The notes under the pieces were generated by a model. The model had not been told where the DNA came from. It did no database searches and worked only from the letters and a program-made list of their open reading frames with translations. A DNA stretch of 64,000 nt from an uncultured Draconibacterium sp. (GTDB lineage Bacteria; Bacteroidota; Bacteroidia; Bacteroidales; Prolixibacteraceae). Below are positions 17,079 through 26,470 of the stretch, piece by piece. The position numbers were made by a program, and so were the translations under genes. Location: positions 2,707,001-2,771,000 of the forward strand of contig NZ_OY776414.1 of assembly GCF_963675585.1 (NCBI RefSeq), read 5' to 3'. Every line of letters starts with the position of its first letter. The stretch's first letter is position 1.

Positions 17079-17587
17079 AAAGTAATATTTTCTTTTTCTT
17101 CCACTAAATCTTTCAATATATCTGCAAAAATATAGGTTTGATTAAACAAGTTTCTGTCTTCGTCAAACTGAGTTTGTAAATAAGAAAACCCGGCATTGGC
17201 ATATTCTTCAATTGCTTTAATTAATGTTCTCACAAATGAATCTATTTCCGAATCTTCCATGTCTTCAAGTTCATTCCAGGTTGTTAAATTTAGGTCTTTG
17301 TTATTTGAAAACATAGTCATTAAAATAAAATGCACCAGCGAATCGGGTTTCCACTTACCTATTTCTAAAAAATCAGTTGTTGATTCCCTGCTTGGTAAAG
17401 GGATTCTTTCGTTTCGATGAATTCCAATATAAAATGCATAAATATAAATTTGGTAAATTGGGCCAAACTGGATGTATTCTGTTTTTCGGTTTCCTTTATT
17501 TGCCAAGGCTGCAATTAAATCTTTATAAATATTTGCATACCGAGGTCTTTTCGAGAATATTCTATTTTTAAATTCTTGACTATCCAT
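17075..17587 (-). CDS. Small soluble protein of the dnd island, function unknown
   Basis: The 170-aa product has no motif I can assign with confidence. The segment YIYAFYIGIHRNERIPLPS resembles, from memory, small proteins annotated as dnd system-associated. The remainder is helical and acidic (ELEDMEDSEIDSFVRTLIKAIEEYA), suggesting a partner or adaptor rather than an enzyme. It starts 4 bp after the stop of the SMC-like ATPase and overlaps the membrane-protein start by 4 bp, so it is probably made stoichiometrically with them. An accessory subunit of the ATPase, analogous to kleisin or partner subunits of SMC complexes, is a reasonable guess. Confidence 0.65.
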   Translation of the reverse strand: MDSQEFKNRIFSKRPRYANIYKDLIAALANKGNRKTEYIQFGPIYQIYIYAFYIGIHRNERIPLPSRESTTDFLEIGKWKPDSLVHFILMTMFSNNKDLNLTTWNELEDMEDSEIDSFVRTLIKAIEEYANAGFSYLQTQFDEDRNLFNQTYIFADILKDLVEEKENITL

Positions 17588-17591
17588 AGGG

Positions 17592-19790
17592 TTATCCTTT
17601 TAACTGAGAAATTTGAGTTCGCCTTTCTACTTGTTGCACTTTTGAGTTAACCTCGTTCAAGTACATAGTTGAAACATGCATGCCATTATTTAATAAGTCA
17701 TTCCCAATAGCGTCTAATTTATTGGGACTATCTGCATCGTAGATATTATTAATAAGAATGATACTTTGAGGAAAAACATTTGGTACTTCTTCAAAAAACG
17801 ACTTAATAAAACCCTTCCCAAAAGTTGACAATGGCGCATCAGCAAACATTGGGTAATTAAAGCCTGTTCCCTTTGCCGAGATTATTGCCATAACAACAGC
17901 CAATTTTTTCATTCTTTGGAATCCTTCGGAGCTACCAGAAACTATGTTATCTTCTTCATCCACAACATCAAGCTCAATAGTGTCAGAAACAGTTTGTTTA
18001 AATCGTAATATTCCACCGGAAATTTCATTGTATTTTATAAGGTTGCCGAAATGCTTGTTGGAATATTCTTCCAATTTGTTTAGCATATTTATAAAAATTC
18101 GTTCGCGGGTATTTGAAACAGAAATTGAAATATCGGAAAGCACCTCATAAGCATTTTTATATTCTACCGGCACATCTGTCCCTCTTAATGTATTTAACTC
18201 CTGGTCTATTCCATCAATTGTTTTTTCAAGTTCTTTGATACGAGCACTTGTCCTATTAATCCGGTCTTCTGCTTGAGTTGCTCTTTTTATTGCTCCTTCG
18301 TAAGAATTTAATATGTTTCTTTCTTTTTCTGTACTTTCATCAATCTCATCTGATTTTAATAACTCTTTCAATTCATTTTGATTTACTTTTAATTTATCAT
18401 TCAATTTTGAAATGCGAGCTTTCAATTCATTTTCTTTTTCAATTGAATTTGCGATTGATTCTTCGACCTGTTCTATTTTGCCAGTAAAAGGTTGCGATGC
18501 CAACTGAATATCTTCAAAAAAACTTTTAAAATCATTTTTAAACAGTGGCGTTTCATTTTGCTTCGTAGTAGGTCTCTTTTTCAACCTATAAATATAATTC
18601 CACGGCTCGCTACCTTCTACGGCTTCCCTGTTACAAACATGGCAATGACCATCTTGTAACATTTTATCCAGCGTCATAGTATCTGGCATGTCGAGTGGCA
18701 ATATCGAATTCAACTCTTCCGGATTGTTCTTAAGCCTGTTTAATGCTTTTTTTTCAGATATTATATCGAGGTATTTGTATTTGGCACTTGAAAATTGAGA
18801 AGGTATAGTATCTAACCCCATCGCCATCCATGAAAAATTTCCATCAAAAAATCGAAAGTTTATTCCATCAAGAAATTTGTCGTATTCTTCTCTTGCGACC
18901 TTTAATCGTCGTAATAATCCTTTTCGTTTTTCCTTAAGCTCAATTTTCTTCTCCGAGTTTTGAATTTTATCTTCTAAGTCGTGGCTTTCTTGTTTTGCAT
19001 CGGCATGGTTCTTTTTATGAACTTCCAATTTTTCAACTTCCTCGTTGAGTTGTTTTTTATAACGCTCTTTTGAAGCTAGTTTTTGCTCCAACTGCAAAGC
19101 ATTTTTTACATTTTCTTTGCTTTTTCTGTTGTAATCATTTTCAGCTTTTTCTTTTAACGAAATGGTGAGTTTTTCCAGTTCTTCAATTTTACTGATATTG
19201 GTTATTTTTCGAACGGCATCCTTTATGCTTTGCTTTTTTGAAAAATCAATAATATCCTCTACCTCTTCACCTTGAAAAAATGAATATTGTCGTAAATCTT
19301 TTCGAATTAATTTATTAATAATATCCGATTTCTCATACTCATCGTAAATGGGTTTGAATCGAAGTATATCTTTTTTGCTTACCTCCGAATCATGATGAGT
19401 TATTTCCCAACAACTTTCATCTGTAATATTTCCTTTATCAGAAATTCTATGAGCCGAAAATTTCTTTTCTACCTGGTAGGTGAATCTTGTATCTTTAAAC
19501 TCAACTATTACACCGCATTCAATGGTATCACCCGTAGAAGATTCATTTTTTGCCATGTCTGAAATAGTTTTAACAGCCATGGACTCAATACTTCTCCTAC
19601 TTTTTATGTCAGAGTCCAACATTTCATCATAAAAAATCCAAAGAAGGGCATTAAATAATTTTGACTTCCCCGCTCCATTATCGGCAACGATAATGTTTAC
19701 ACCTTCTTTAAAATCATATGTATTTTCATCGTACGTCCCGTAGTAGTTGAAAAAATTCTGAAGAGATATTTTATTTATAATAGTTGCCAT
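17592..19790 (-). CDS. Rad50/SMC-like ATPase with CxxC hook, second DndD-like protein
   Basis: This 732-aa protein has the split ABC ATPase of Rad50/SMC proteins. Walker A is ADNGAGKSK (36-44), a Q-loop FFQGEEVEDI is near 171, coiled coils span about 200-300 and 440-545, and Cys383-H-V-Cys386 lies between them as a zinc-hook motif. Walker B and D-loop are at the C-terminal MFADAPLSTFGKG. It is distinct from DndD encoded by 22632-24719, which lacks an obvious CxxC. It follows the 71-aa gene with no gap, so it probably belongs to the effector module with the helicase. DNA tethering or ATP-gated nuclease control is inferred from family knowledge. Confidence 0.8.
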   Translation of the reverse strand: MATIINKISLQNFFNYYGTYDENTYDFKEGVNIIVADNGAGKSKLFNALLWIFYDEMLDSDIKSRRSIESMAVKTISDMAKNESSTGDTIECGVIVEFKDTRFTYQVEKKFSAHRISDKGNITDESCWEITHHDSEVSKKDILRFKPIYDEYEKSDIINKLIRKDLRQYSFFQGEEVEDIIDFSKKQSIKDAVRKITNISKIEELEKLTISLKEKAENDYNRKSKENVKNALQLEQKLASKERYKKQLNEEVEKLEVHKKNHADAKQESHDLEDKIQNSEKKIELKEKRKGLLRRLKVAREEYDKFLDGINFRFFDGNFSWMAMGLDTIPSQFSSAKYKYLDIISEKKALNRLKNNPEELNSILPLDMPDTMTLDKMLQDGHCHVCNREAVEGSEPWNYIYRLKKRPTTKQNETPLFKNDFKSFFEDIQLASQPFTGKIEQVEESIANSIEKENELKARISKLNDKLKVNQNELKELLKSDEIDESTEKERNILNSYEGAIKRATQAEDRINRTSARIKELEKTIDGIDQELNTLRGTDVPVEYKNAYEVLSDISISVSNTRERIFINMLNKLEEYSNKHFGNLIKYNEISGGILRFKQTVSDTIELDVVDEEDNIVSGSSEGFQRMKKLAVVMAIISAKGTGFNYPMFADAPLSTFGKGFIKSFFEEVPNVFPQSIILINNIYDADSPNKLDAIGNDLLNNGMHVSTMYLNEVNSKVQQVERRTQISQLKG

Positions 19791-20006
19791 TTATTGAATA
19801 TTTAAGATGTTCTTTAGCTTATTATAAGATTTTGTAGCAGTTATATGATTGTCATTATCATTTACAATTTCTTTTATCAGCTGAACTATTTCTTTCTGAT
19901 ACCTAGCATCGCCTTTTATTCCATTTAAGTCCGATTCCGAGATATAATATTTTTCTTTAATATTTGGGTCAGAAAGAATTTCTTTAATTAATTCTGTGTT
20001 GGTCAT
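19791..20006 (-). CDS. 71-aa helical protein between helicase and SMC-like ATPase, function unknown
   Basis: I recognise no family. The product is short, highly charged and helical (MTNTELIKEILSD, EIVQLIKEIVNDND), with no Cys or signal peptide. Its ATG overlaps the helicase stop by 4 bp (ATGA) and its stop abuts the SMC-like ATPase start, so it is under translational coupling on both sides. This supports a real gene despite its size. It may be a linker subunit joining the two larger proteins. Confidence 0.65.
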   Translation of the reverse strand: MTNTELIKEILSDPNIKEKYYISESDLNGIKGDARYQKEIVQLIKEIVNDNDNHITATKSYNKLKNILNIQ

Positions 20007-22249
20007 ACTTTTAGCTCTTTTATTATTGTGTCCAAATTGAGATTATATTTTTTCATTACATCTTCAAGGGCATTTTTTGAATCGTAAAAATTCTCAGACA
20101 AACTTGCAAAGTATGCAACTCTTTTTAATTCGGCTGCAACCAGGCTTGTTTCCATTTTAAGATACCTTCGACCTTCGCTACCAGATGAATTTGGAATAAC
20201 TATCAAATCATGAATAGTAGCATATTTCTTTTCAGGATGTTTCCTAAGTAGTCTCCCCCTTCGTTGAATAAATTGACGAGGATTTCCGGTACTTGAAGTA
20301 AAGATTCCAATTTCTGCTCTTGGAATATCAACTCCTTCATCAATGGCTTTCATTGTAAATAGCATATCTATTTTTCCTTCCGAGAAACCCCTTAGTTTAT
20401 CTTTTCGTTCTAAAGGAGAATCATTACTGGTATATGAGTTGACTTTTGAATTTGGGCAAGCAGTCAAAACCTCAACAATAAATCGGTCAATAATATTATT
20501 AAAATCTTCGAATGAGTTATCTCCATAGAAGTCACCTTCGGGAGCAAATGTGAAACAATATTTCAGTTTGTTTTCATCATTAAGCTGTTTTACAATTCCC
20601 GCAAAAACATCAAGCTTGTTTATCGCTTTATGAATTATCCTTTTTCTCTGTAGCAACAATTTTTCTGCATCCTGAGCATTTTTAAAAGTTCCGGTTTCAG
20701 AATCAAAAAACTGCAATAACCTTTTGGATATTTTAATATATTCTGCCATTTCATTCTCCTGCAGTTGTACTATATGAGGATAGTAATAGTAAGGAGTAAG
20801 AAATCCTTTATCAATAGCTTTTTCGAGCGAATATGAATAACAATATGGCTCTTTATCTTTAAAAAACAATTCCAGTTCTTGTGTTCCTTCCGGGTCATAA
20901 ATACGTTTTGGAGTTGCCGACAATGCTATTCTTTTTTCACATGTAAGTTGCTTGAAAGCAGCTTTTATTGAGGGAGCACCAATATTATGGGCTTCATCTG
21001 CGATTACAGTAAAATTTCGTTGAAATGACTTAAAGAGATTCAAAAACTTCGGATTAGTAAACGAAGGATAGGTTGCAATAATTATTACACTTTCTTCAAT
21101 ATTTCTCCATCTGTAATTAGCCTTATAACTACTTAATTCGTCTTGCCATTTTGTTGAGCCGGAAACCAAAACGTAGTTTTTAAAATTGAATTTACCAATT
21201 TCAGTCTCCCATTGTTCAACCAAAGCTAAAGTTGGCACCAAAATAAGTACGTTGTATTTATTTGTCTTCTGATACTCCTTTAAAACACAATTCAATGAAG
21301 TTATAGTCTTCCCGGTTCCTGTTGCCATTGCAAAGATTCCATGAAAGTTATTTTCCTTCCAGTTTTCGTAAGCTTTTTCTTGATATTTTCGAGGGCCATC
21401 GGGAAATGGGAAACGAGGATTATTTTTATAAACCTGTGTCGGCTCCTTTGATTTACCTATAGGCTCTTCATCCGTAGGATATGTATAAAGTTCTTTGATT
21501 TTTCTCTTTATATGGTCCGATTTGAATGAATTGGCCAAAGATTCTTCCTCTTCTATTAGTTGGTGAATATCTTTTACCGGGAAAGTATCACGAATATAAC
21601 CTTCAACTTTGTATATCGGAATGATTTTGACATTTGCAGACTTGCCTTGCCAGGTCTTGTTAAAGATTTCTTCGAAATACGACAATCGCTGAATTTCAGA
21701 TTCACTCACTGACCAAGATTTGTAGCAACTTATCGACTCAACGTTATTTAATAGTGCATTTTTAGAAAAATTTGCAGAACCATTGAAACCAACTTTGTTC
21801 CCAGAGTTATCTGCAAATATGCCATATTTATTATGTGCAATTCCGCCTTTTTTATTTGAAGGCTTGGTTGCAATAAATTGAATACGCTTTTCGGAAATTA
21901 GGAAGGATAAACATTTAAAAAAGTGTTCATCATTTTTAGACAACGTTTTTGCTAGCTTCTTGATATTACCAATTATATCGTCTTCAATACAATGATTTGA
22001 TTTGTTATTTCCATCTTCGATGGCATGCTTGTCTTTCTCAGACAAAACATCGTTAATGATTATACGCATTTTACCTCCTTTGTGTATAAAATAGGCAAAT
22101 CCAACGTTTAAAACATTTATACCGGTAGAGCTAAAGAATCCTAAACCCAAATCAAATGTCTTGCTTTCCAACAAAGCATCGAAGAAAAACTCTATTGGTT
22201 CATTTTCTCCTGTTGAATAGACTATTTGGAATGGGACGTCTTTAAGCAT
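20003..22249 (-). CDS. PLD-nuclease / DEAH-box helicase fusion, candidate dnd restriction effector
   Basis: This 748-aa protein has an N-terminal phospholipase D-type nuclease domain (His139-x-Lys141 in AHNKYGIF, then GFNGSANFSKNAL) and a C-terminal superfamily 2 helicase. Motif I is ATGTGKT (309-315), motif II is ADEAHNIG, motif III is LSATPKR, and motif VI is QRRGRLLRK. Only one HKD motif is present, so the nuclease probably works as a dimer. Proteins of this layout are known partners of phosphorothioation systems and are annotated as dnd restriction enzymes. It would act on DNA lacking the sulfur mark. It begins 3 bp after dndE and is closely linked to the downstream genes. Confidence 0.85.
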   Translation of the reverse strand: MLKDVPFQIVYSTGENEPIEFFFDALLESKTFDLGLGFFSSTGINVLNVGFAYFIHKGGKMRIIINDVLSEKDKHAIEDGNNKSNHCIEDDIIGNIKKLAKTLSKNDEHFFKCLSFLISEKRIQFIATKPSNKKGGIAHNKYGIFADNSGNKVGFNGSANFSKNALLNNVESISCYKSWSVSESEIQRLSYFEEIFNKTWQGKSANVKIIPIYKVEGYIRDTFPVKDIHQLIEEEESLANSFKSDHIKRKIKELYTYPTDEEPIGKSKEPTQVYKNNPRFPFPDGPRKYQEKAYENWKENNFHGIFAMATGTGKTITSLNCVLKEYQKTNKYNVLILVPTLALVEQWETEIGKFNFKNYVLVSGSTKWQDELSSYKANYRWRNIEESVIIIATYPSFTNPKFLNLFKSFQRNFTVIADEAHNIGAPSIKAAFKQLTCEKRIALSATPKRIYDPEGTQELELFFKDKEPYCYSYSLEKAIDKGFLTPYYYYPHIVQLQENEMAEYIKISKRLLQFFDSETGTFKNAQDAEKLLLQRKRIIHKAINKLDVFAGIVKQLNDENKLKYCFTFAPEGDFYGDNSFEDFNNIIDRFIVEVLTACPNSKVNSYTSNDSPLERKDKLRGFSEGKIDMLFTMKAIDEGVDIPRAEIGIFTSSTGNPRQFIQRRGRLLRKHPEKKYATIHDLIVIPNSSGSEGRRYLKMETSLVAAELKRVAYFASLSENFYDSKNALEDVMKKYNLNLDTIIKELKV

Positions 22250-22252
22250 ATT

Positions 22253-22654
22253 CTAAACAATTTCTTTTAATCCACTCTCAATCTTGTCTATTATATATTC
22301 GAAACCATCTAGGTTTGGATTTTCTTTCAATTCATTGTTTATTAACTCCAAACCGTCATCAATGTGCATTTTTATGTATTTGGGAATATCCTTATCCGTC
22401 TTGTAAATATTATAATGTACACAAACCAGCGAAACATAATATGGTAGGTTATCTCCAAACAAAACAGCTTTACTATACTCTTTTCCTTGCGAGTTCTGAA
22501 TATCCGTCAAGTCCAGAATGTTATTTTTTGATAATGAATAGGTAAATGCAATTCGAGCAATAATATTCTCTGTACCTAAATTTAGTTTTCGGGTAAGGGT
22601 GGAGACAAGCTCTCTATTTTCTCTCGACGTTTTAATGTGTGTGAACATTGCCAT
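22253..22654 (-). CDS. dndE: DNA sulfur modification protein DndE
   Basis: This 133-aa protein is called DndE by size, position and sequence. The N-terminal RENRELVSTLTRKLNLGTENIIARIAF matches the family's helical DNA-binding start. GKEYSKAVLFGDNLPYYVSLVCVHY corresponds to the conserved GxEFxRxTLxG region. DndE binds nicked DNA and is needed with DndC and DndD for sulfur insertion into the backbone. It overlaps dndD by 23 bp; a second in-frame ATG six bases later gives a nearly identical protein. It is directly followed by the helicase. Confidence 0.82.
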   Translation of the reverse strand: MAMFTHIKTSRENRELVSTLTRKLNLGTENIIARIAFTYSLSKNNILDLTDIQNSQGKEYSKAVLFGDNLPYYVSLVCVHYNIYKTDKDIPKYIKMHIDDGLELINNELKENPNLDGFEYIIDKIESGLKEIV

Positions 22655-24719
22655 TTTTTTCCATTAAATTGAACAATTGGGTTGATGCACATTCAATAAT
22701 TGAAGATTTTTCCTTACGGTTTTCAATAACAAAAGTTTGCGAAATGAAAGGTGTAAGCATCAAATATTCTTTTTCGGTTAATTCTTTTTCAAGCAACGGG
22801 AATAATATAACCTGTTTTGATATTGCAGGATAAAATTCTGTAATTATATTTTTTGAATGTCGTTTGTCGAATTTCTGTAGTGGACTATCAATAAATATTG
22901 GGAATTGAATTCCTGATTCATCTACAAGCGACTTTAATAATGCTGTTGCGTAAAGCTGTTGTTCCCCTTTCGAAAGTGTATCCTTTTCTATCAGGTTTCC
23001 TTTTCTATCAAGTAGATTTATTTCAATGATATCTTCCACTAATTCAACCGAAACATCTTCAATGAAATTTTCTTTATGCATTAATCGGTGCAACTCCCTT
23101 TTAATCCTATTTTGCAAAGAGTATTTCTTTTCCGACTTAAACTTTAAAATAAACTCAGACAACTCTTCAATCAATCGGCTTGTTGCAACATCCTTTTTTT
23201 CATCCATTTCGTCTAAACTAACCGTCTTTGCCAGTTCTGAAATCAACTTAGTTTTGGTCGCCAATTCTTGTTGATAAGCTCCTAGTTCTTCATATAGCTT
23301 ATTTTGTTCACCACTAAGCTCGCTAATTCGCTTATCGACTTTAGCTTTCTCAGTTTTATATTTTTTAGCAAGAATATCGGTATCTTTTGATTCTGCATTT
23401 GATATTTTCTTCAGAGTTTTAGCCAAAAAGATACGATTGTTTCTTTCCTCTTTTACTATTTGTTTAAAAAGGATGCTATACGATTGTTTAAGGTTATTAA
23501 ATAGGGTAAAAAATTCATTCGACTGTTGAGGAGACAGGTCCAGAAGAACTTTTTCAAGAGTAGAGTTTTGTTCTTCCAGATTTGATTCAAAAGCATCTTC
23601 CAATAGGGCTGAAATATCACCTTTTATATTATTTGGGATTTTCTTTTTCTTTAATTGCTTTTCAATATGTTGTTTTATATTTTTTAGCTTCGATTCAATA
23701 AATTCATTATCAAATTGACTTTGTTTAGATTGAGATTCAAGTTTTACCTGGTTGTTTAACTCTACCAGTTTATTCCCAGCAATTGCAAAAGGAGCTAATT
23801 CCAATAATTCCTTAAGTTTCGATTTTATTTCAATGTTACTTTGCCGTAAAGAGTCTCTGACCTTTTTTTGGTTTACCAAATCTTCGACAGTCATACTATT
23901 GCCTTCACGAATTAATTTCTCTTGATACTGCTCCGATTCGTTTCTGGCTTTTTCAATATCATCAGCATTCGAAGCAATTTTTGCTTCGTTGTGAGCAATT
24001 AGTTTTTCCAGTTTTTGAGCTTCCTCCTGATGCTTACTCAGTTTTTTTCTATCCGATATGCTTGCCGATTTCTTTCGCAATTTTACCCTTAAATTTTCAA
24101 GGGTTCTTTTCAAATTTACGTATTTGCTTATTCCTAAGACTTCTGAATATGCCAGACTCAAATTTCTTTTCTCGGCTACCGTCTTGATTTCTGCGAGAGA
24201 AACGATTTTTTCAGCATCAAATAAAAAGAATTTGGCAATTTCACGCGGCAACAGAAAATCATTAATAAATATATCAGAACCAACTTCTTTTGTTAATTCG
24301 TTTTCAAAACCATCGATTAAAACCTTAATGTTTTCTGATTCCGTATCTAAATCATATTCTCTTCGAATTACAATCTTCCTGCATGGAACCGAAGGAATAT
24401 AAACATCAGCAATCTCTATTTCTACACTAAATACATGTGAGGCATCTGCTTCTAGTTTAATTTCTCTGTTTAATATGGATTGGGCATACTTTTTATATCC
24501 CCCCAGCTCATAAATTTCACGTTTGTATTTTTCATCAACTTCACTAATCAGCTTACCATAAAATCCCCAAACTAATGCGGTCAGAAAGGTTGTTTTTCCA
24601 AATCCATTTTGCCCAGCAATTACAGTAATGTTTTTATTCTTACTATTTGCCTTGAAAGCGATTGAATTCTGGCCTTTGTATATGCGGAAATTATTTAATG
24701 ATATTCGATTAATTCTCAT
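22632..24719 (-). CDS. dndD: DNA sulfur modification ATPase DndD
   Basis: This 695-aa protein is a Rad50-like ATPase with Walker A GQNGFGKTT (36-44), long central coiled coils (about 210-550), ABC signature LSKGEQQLYATALL, and Walker B/D-loop IFIDSPLQKFDKRH. The motif LLPREIAKFFLFDAEKI after the first ATPase half is typical of DndD. DndD uses ATP, probably to open or nick DNA during phosphorothioation by DndC and DndE. It overlaps dndC by 11 bp and dndE by 23 bp, so the three are tightly coupled. Its length is normal. Confidence 0.9.
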   Translation of the reverse strand: MRINRISLNNFRIYKGQNSIAFKANSKNKNITVIAGQNGFGKTTFLTALVWGFYGKLISEVDEKYKREIYELGGYKKYAQSILNREIKLEADASHVFSVEIEIADVYIPSVPCRKIVIRREYDLDTESENIKVLIDGFENELTKEVGSDIFINDFLLPREIAKFFLFDAEKIVSLAEIKTVAEKRNLSLAYSEVLGISKYVNLKRTLENLRVKLRKKSASISDRKKLSKHQEEAQKLEKLIAHNEAKIASNADDIEKARNESEQYQEKLIREGNSMTVEDLVNQKKVRDSLRQSNIEIKSKLKELLELAPFAIAGNKLVELNNQVKLESQSKQSQFDNEFIESKLKNIKQHIEKQLKKKKIPNNIKGDISALLEDAFESNLEEQNSTLEKVLLDLSPQQSNEFFTLFNNLKQSYSILFKQIVKEERNNRIFLAKTLKKISNAESKDTDILAKKYKTEKAKVDKRISELSGEQNKLYEELGAYQQELATKTKLISELAKTVSLDEMDEKKDVATSRLIEELSEFILKFKSEKKYSLQNRIKRELHRLMHKENFIEDVSVELVEDIIEINLLDRKGNLIEKDTLSKGEQQLYATALLKSLVDESGIQFPIFIDSPLQKFDKRHSKNIITEFYPAISKQVILFPLLEKELTEKEYLMLTPFISQTFVIENRKEKSSIIECASTQLFNLMEKNGNVHTH

Positions 24720-26073
24720 TTTTAACCTCCTCTTTTACAAAATCCTCAATTCGTTTCTCAATATCATTCTGCAAACCATAATTTGTCAGCAACAAGGTTT
24801 TACTGTGTTGTAGGGTCAGAAGGTTATTTATTAGTTCATAATCCTTTTCATTATGCCCACATACCGTTTTTAATAATCGTTTCTCAATTGAATTTTCAAT
24901 ATTGGCATTTTCTGTTTCAATATCCCTTCCATAAATTTTTGCAAATATCTCACCTACTTTAAAATCAAATATCCCATCACGATACCAATAAACCTGAATT
25001 GCAATTAGTTCTTGATTTGTTATTAACTCAGTTAATGGTTTCGTTCTTTGAATCTCAATTTGCAATTCTAAAAGTTCTCTCAGTTTTCTTGCACGATACT
25101 CAGGTGCATAATTCCCTTGTTTATGACCATCTTCTGTAATTGCAGGTTGTCCATTTCTTCTTGTGGCAAGTCTATTGTCTGAAATATTTCGTTCTTTTTC
25201 CAAACTATCCCTGAACTTGAGCAATGGATTCATCCAATTTTCACCATTTTTTATCAATGCAGACATAGATTTGTCCTCTTTTACAACCGTGCAAGTCCAA
25301 CAACCAAAACGACTCTGTCCACATGATGTGTGACTTTTGTCGGTTACTACTGTAGGACATTCATAATCATCCGCACTTGCATTTGCATATATTTGAAAAA
25401 GCTTTGAATTATCGTAATTCCAAGGAGAAGGCATAGCATTAATTATATACCAAATCTCTTCTAGCATTAATTCTTTTATTGGCGAATAAACCAAGGTATT
25501 ATGATGGTTCGGATGTTTTGATAATCGTTTCCCTTTAATTTCATGTTTCCTTATTGAACGTCCTCTGCTAGCACTCTCGGCACTTCTTACTCCAATAAGA
25601 ATGATAGCTTCTCCTTTTTCAGTAACCTGTTCAGCTATAAAAGATGAAGTTGGGCGAATTTTTAGTTTATCGGTACACCAACGAAATGAATTGTTGGGAA
25701 CAGGATAACCTTTTCCTAGCACATTTACCCAAAATGTTGATTCAATTTTCGGGATTGTTTTTTGAACGATAATTGGTAAGTCTTGATTTCTGGCTTCTTT
25801 TCCAATTTTATCCAAAACATCATCGACATATTCTGTGATAATTGGATTTTCCACCATTGTATCATTACAAACAACGTATACAGGTCTGCGTAGTTGATAT
25901 GGATATGGCAACTCCTTTTTTACTTTTTCTAATGCTCGCCAAACTAGCGTAAGCATTACTGTTGAATCCTTCCCTCCACTAAATCCAATTATCCATGGCC
26001 TTTCACTGGTGTCTCCATACGTGTATTGGTCAACTAATTCATCTATAATATTTTCTATTCGCTTATTATTCAC
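24709..26073 (-). CDS. dndC: DNA sulfur modification PP-loop protein DndC
   Basis: This 454-aa protein is the sulfurtransferase of phosphorothioation. The PP-loop SGGKDST is at 32-38, and FRWCTDKLKIRP near 132 is a conserved family motif. Cysteines 239, 251, 258 and 261 (within CGQSRFGCWTC and just upstream) are candidates for the 4Fe-4S cluster. It adenylates DNA and passes sulfur from a cysteine desulfurase. No dndA lies in the window, so a host IscS-type enzyme must supply the sulfur. The start is GTG at 26073; no better ATG is in frame nearby. A TATATTTG promoter box is 24 bp upstream. Confidence 0.93.
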   Translation of the reverse strand: MNNKRIENIIDELVDQYTYGDTSERPWIIGFSGGKDSTVMLTLVWRALEKVKKELPYPYQLRRPVYVVCNDTMVENPIITEYVDDVLDKIGKEARNQDLPIIVQKTIPKIESTFWVNVLGKGYPVPNNSFRWCTDKLKIRPTSSFIAEQVTEKGEAIILIGVRSAESASRGRSIRKHEIKGKRLSKHPNHHNTLVYSPIKELMLEEIWYIINAMPSPWNYDNSKLFQIYANASADDYECPTVVTDKSHTSCGQSRFGCWTCTVVKEDKSMSALIKNGENWMNPLLKFRDSLEKERNISDNRLATRRNGQPAITEDGHKQGNYAPEYRARKLRELLELQIEIQRTKPLTELITNQELIAIQVYWYRDGIFDFKVGEIFAKIYGRDIETENANIENSIEKRLLKTVCGHNEKDYELINNLLTLQHSKTLLLTNYGLQNDIEKRIEDFVKEEVKNEN

Positions 26074-26470
26074 GTCCTATTTCTTTTTTTCTGAGCCAAA
26101 TATACTTAGAATCATAAAGCATTTCATCAAGTAGGATAAGTAATTTATAATTCGGTATATTTTATAAAAACATTGAATTGGCAAAGGTATATTTCGGGTA
26201 TCATTTTGAGACATTAGGTTTATTACAATAATTGGTTTTGGTCATCTAAAAGTACAATGATATTATTGAAATGCAAAGAAAATGGAATAAGTTGCTTATC
26301 CCTAAACATTCATTCTTCATACTGGGTTGGAAGCCTTTGTTATTCATCCTTTACCTTTTTACCAGCTGCTTAGGATTTCATAAAGAACTTGGCCATGAAT
26401 TCTTCGTGCGATTGAAATTGATACATTAGTTCCCAAATCGGAGCAATTGGGTGTATTTTTTTATTTTCAA
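26074..26470. other. Intergenic region between the 1262-aa gene and dndC
   Basis: These 397 AT-rich bases hold no convincing ORF. They carry the probable dndC promoter at their left end (26097-26104). The rest shows no clear terminator, inverted repeat or RNA structure by eye. A DndB-type repressor would be expected to bind in this stretch. Confidence 0.5.
26097..26104 (-). promoter_or_regulatory. -7 promoter box upstream of dndC
   Basis: The minus strand reads TATATTTG, an exact TAnnTTTG match, 24 bp before the GTG start of dndC. No clear -33 TTTG is seen. It would start the dndCDE-effector transcript separately from the 1262-aa gene. Confidence 0.55.
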
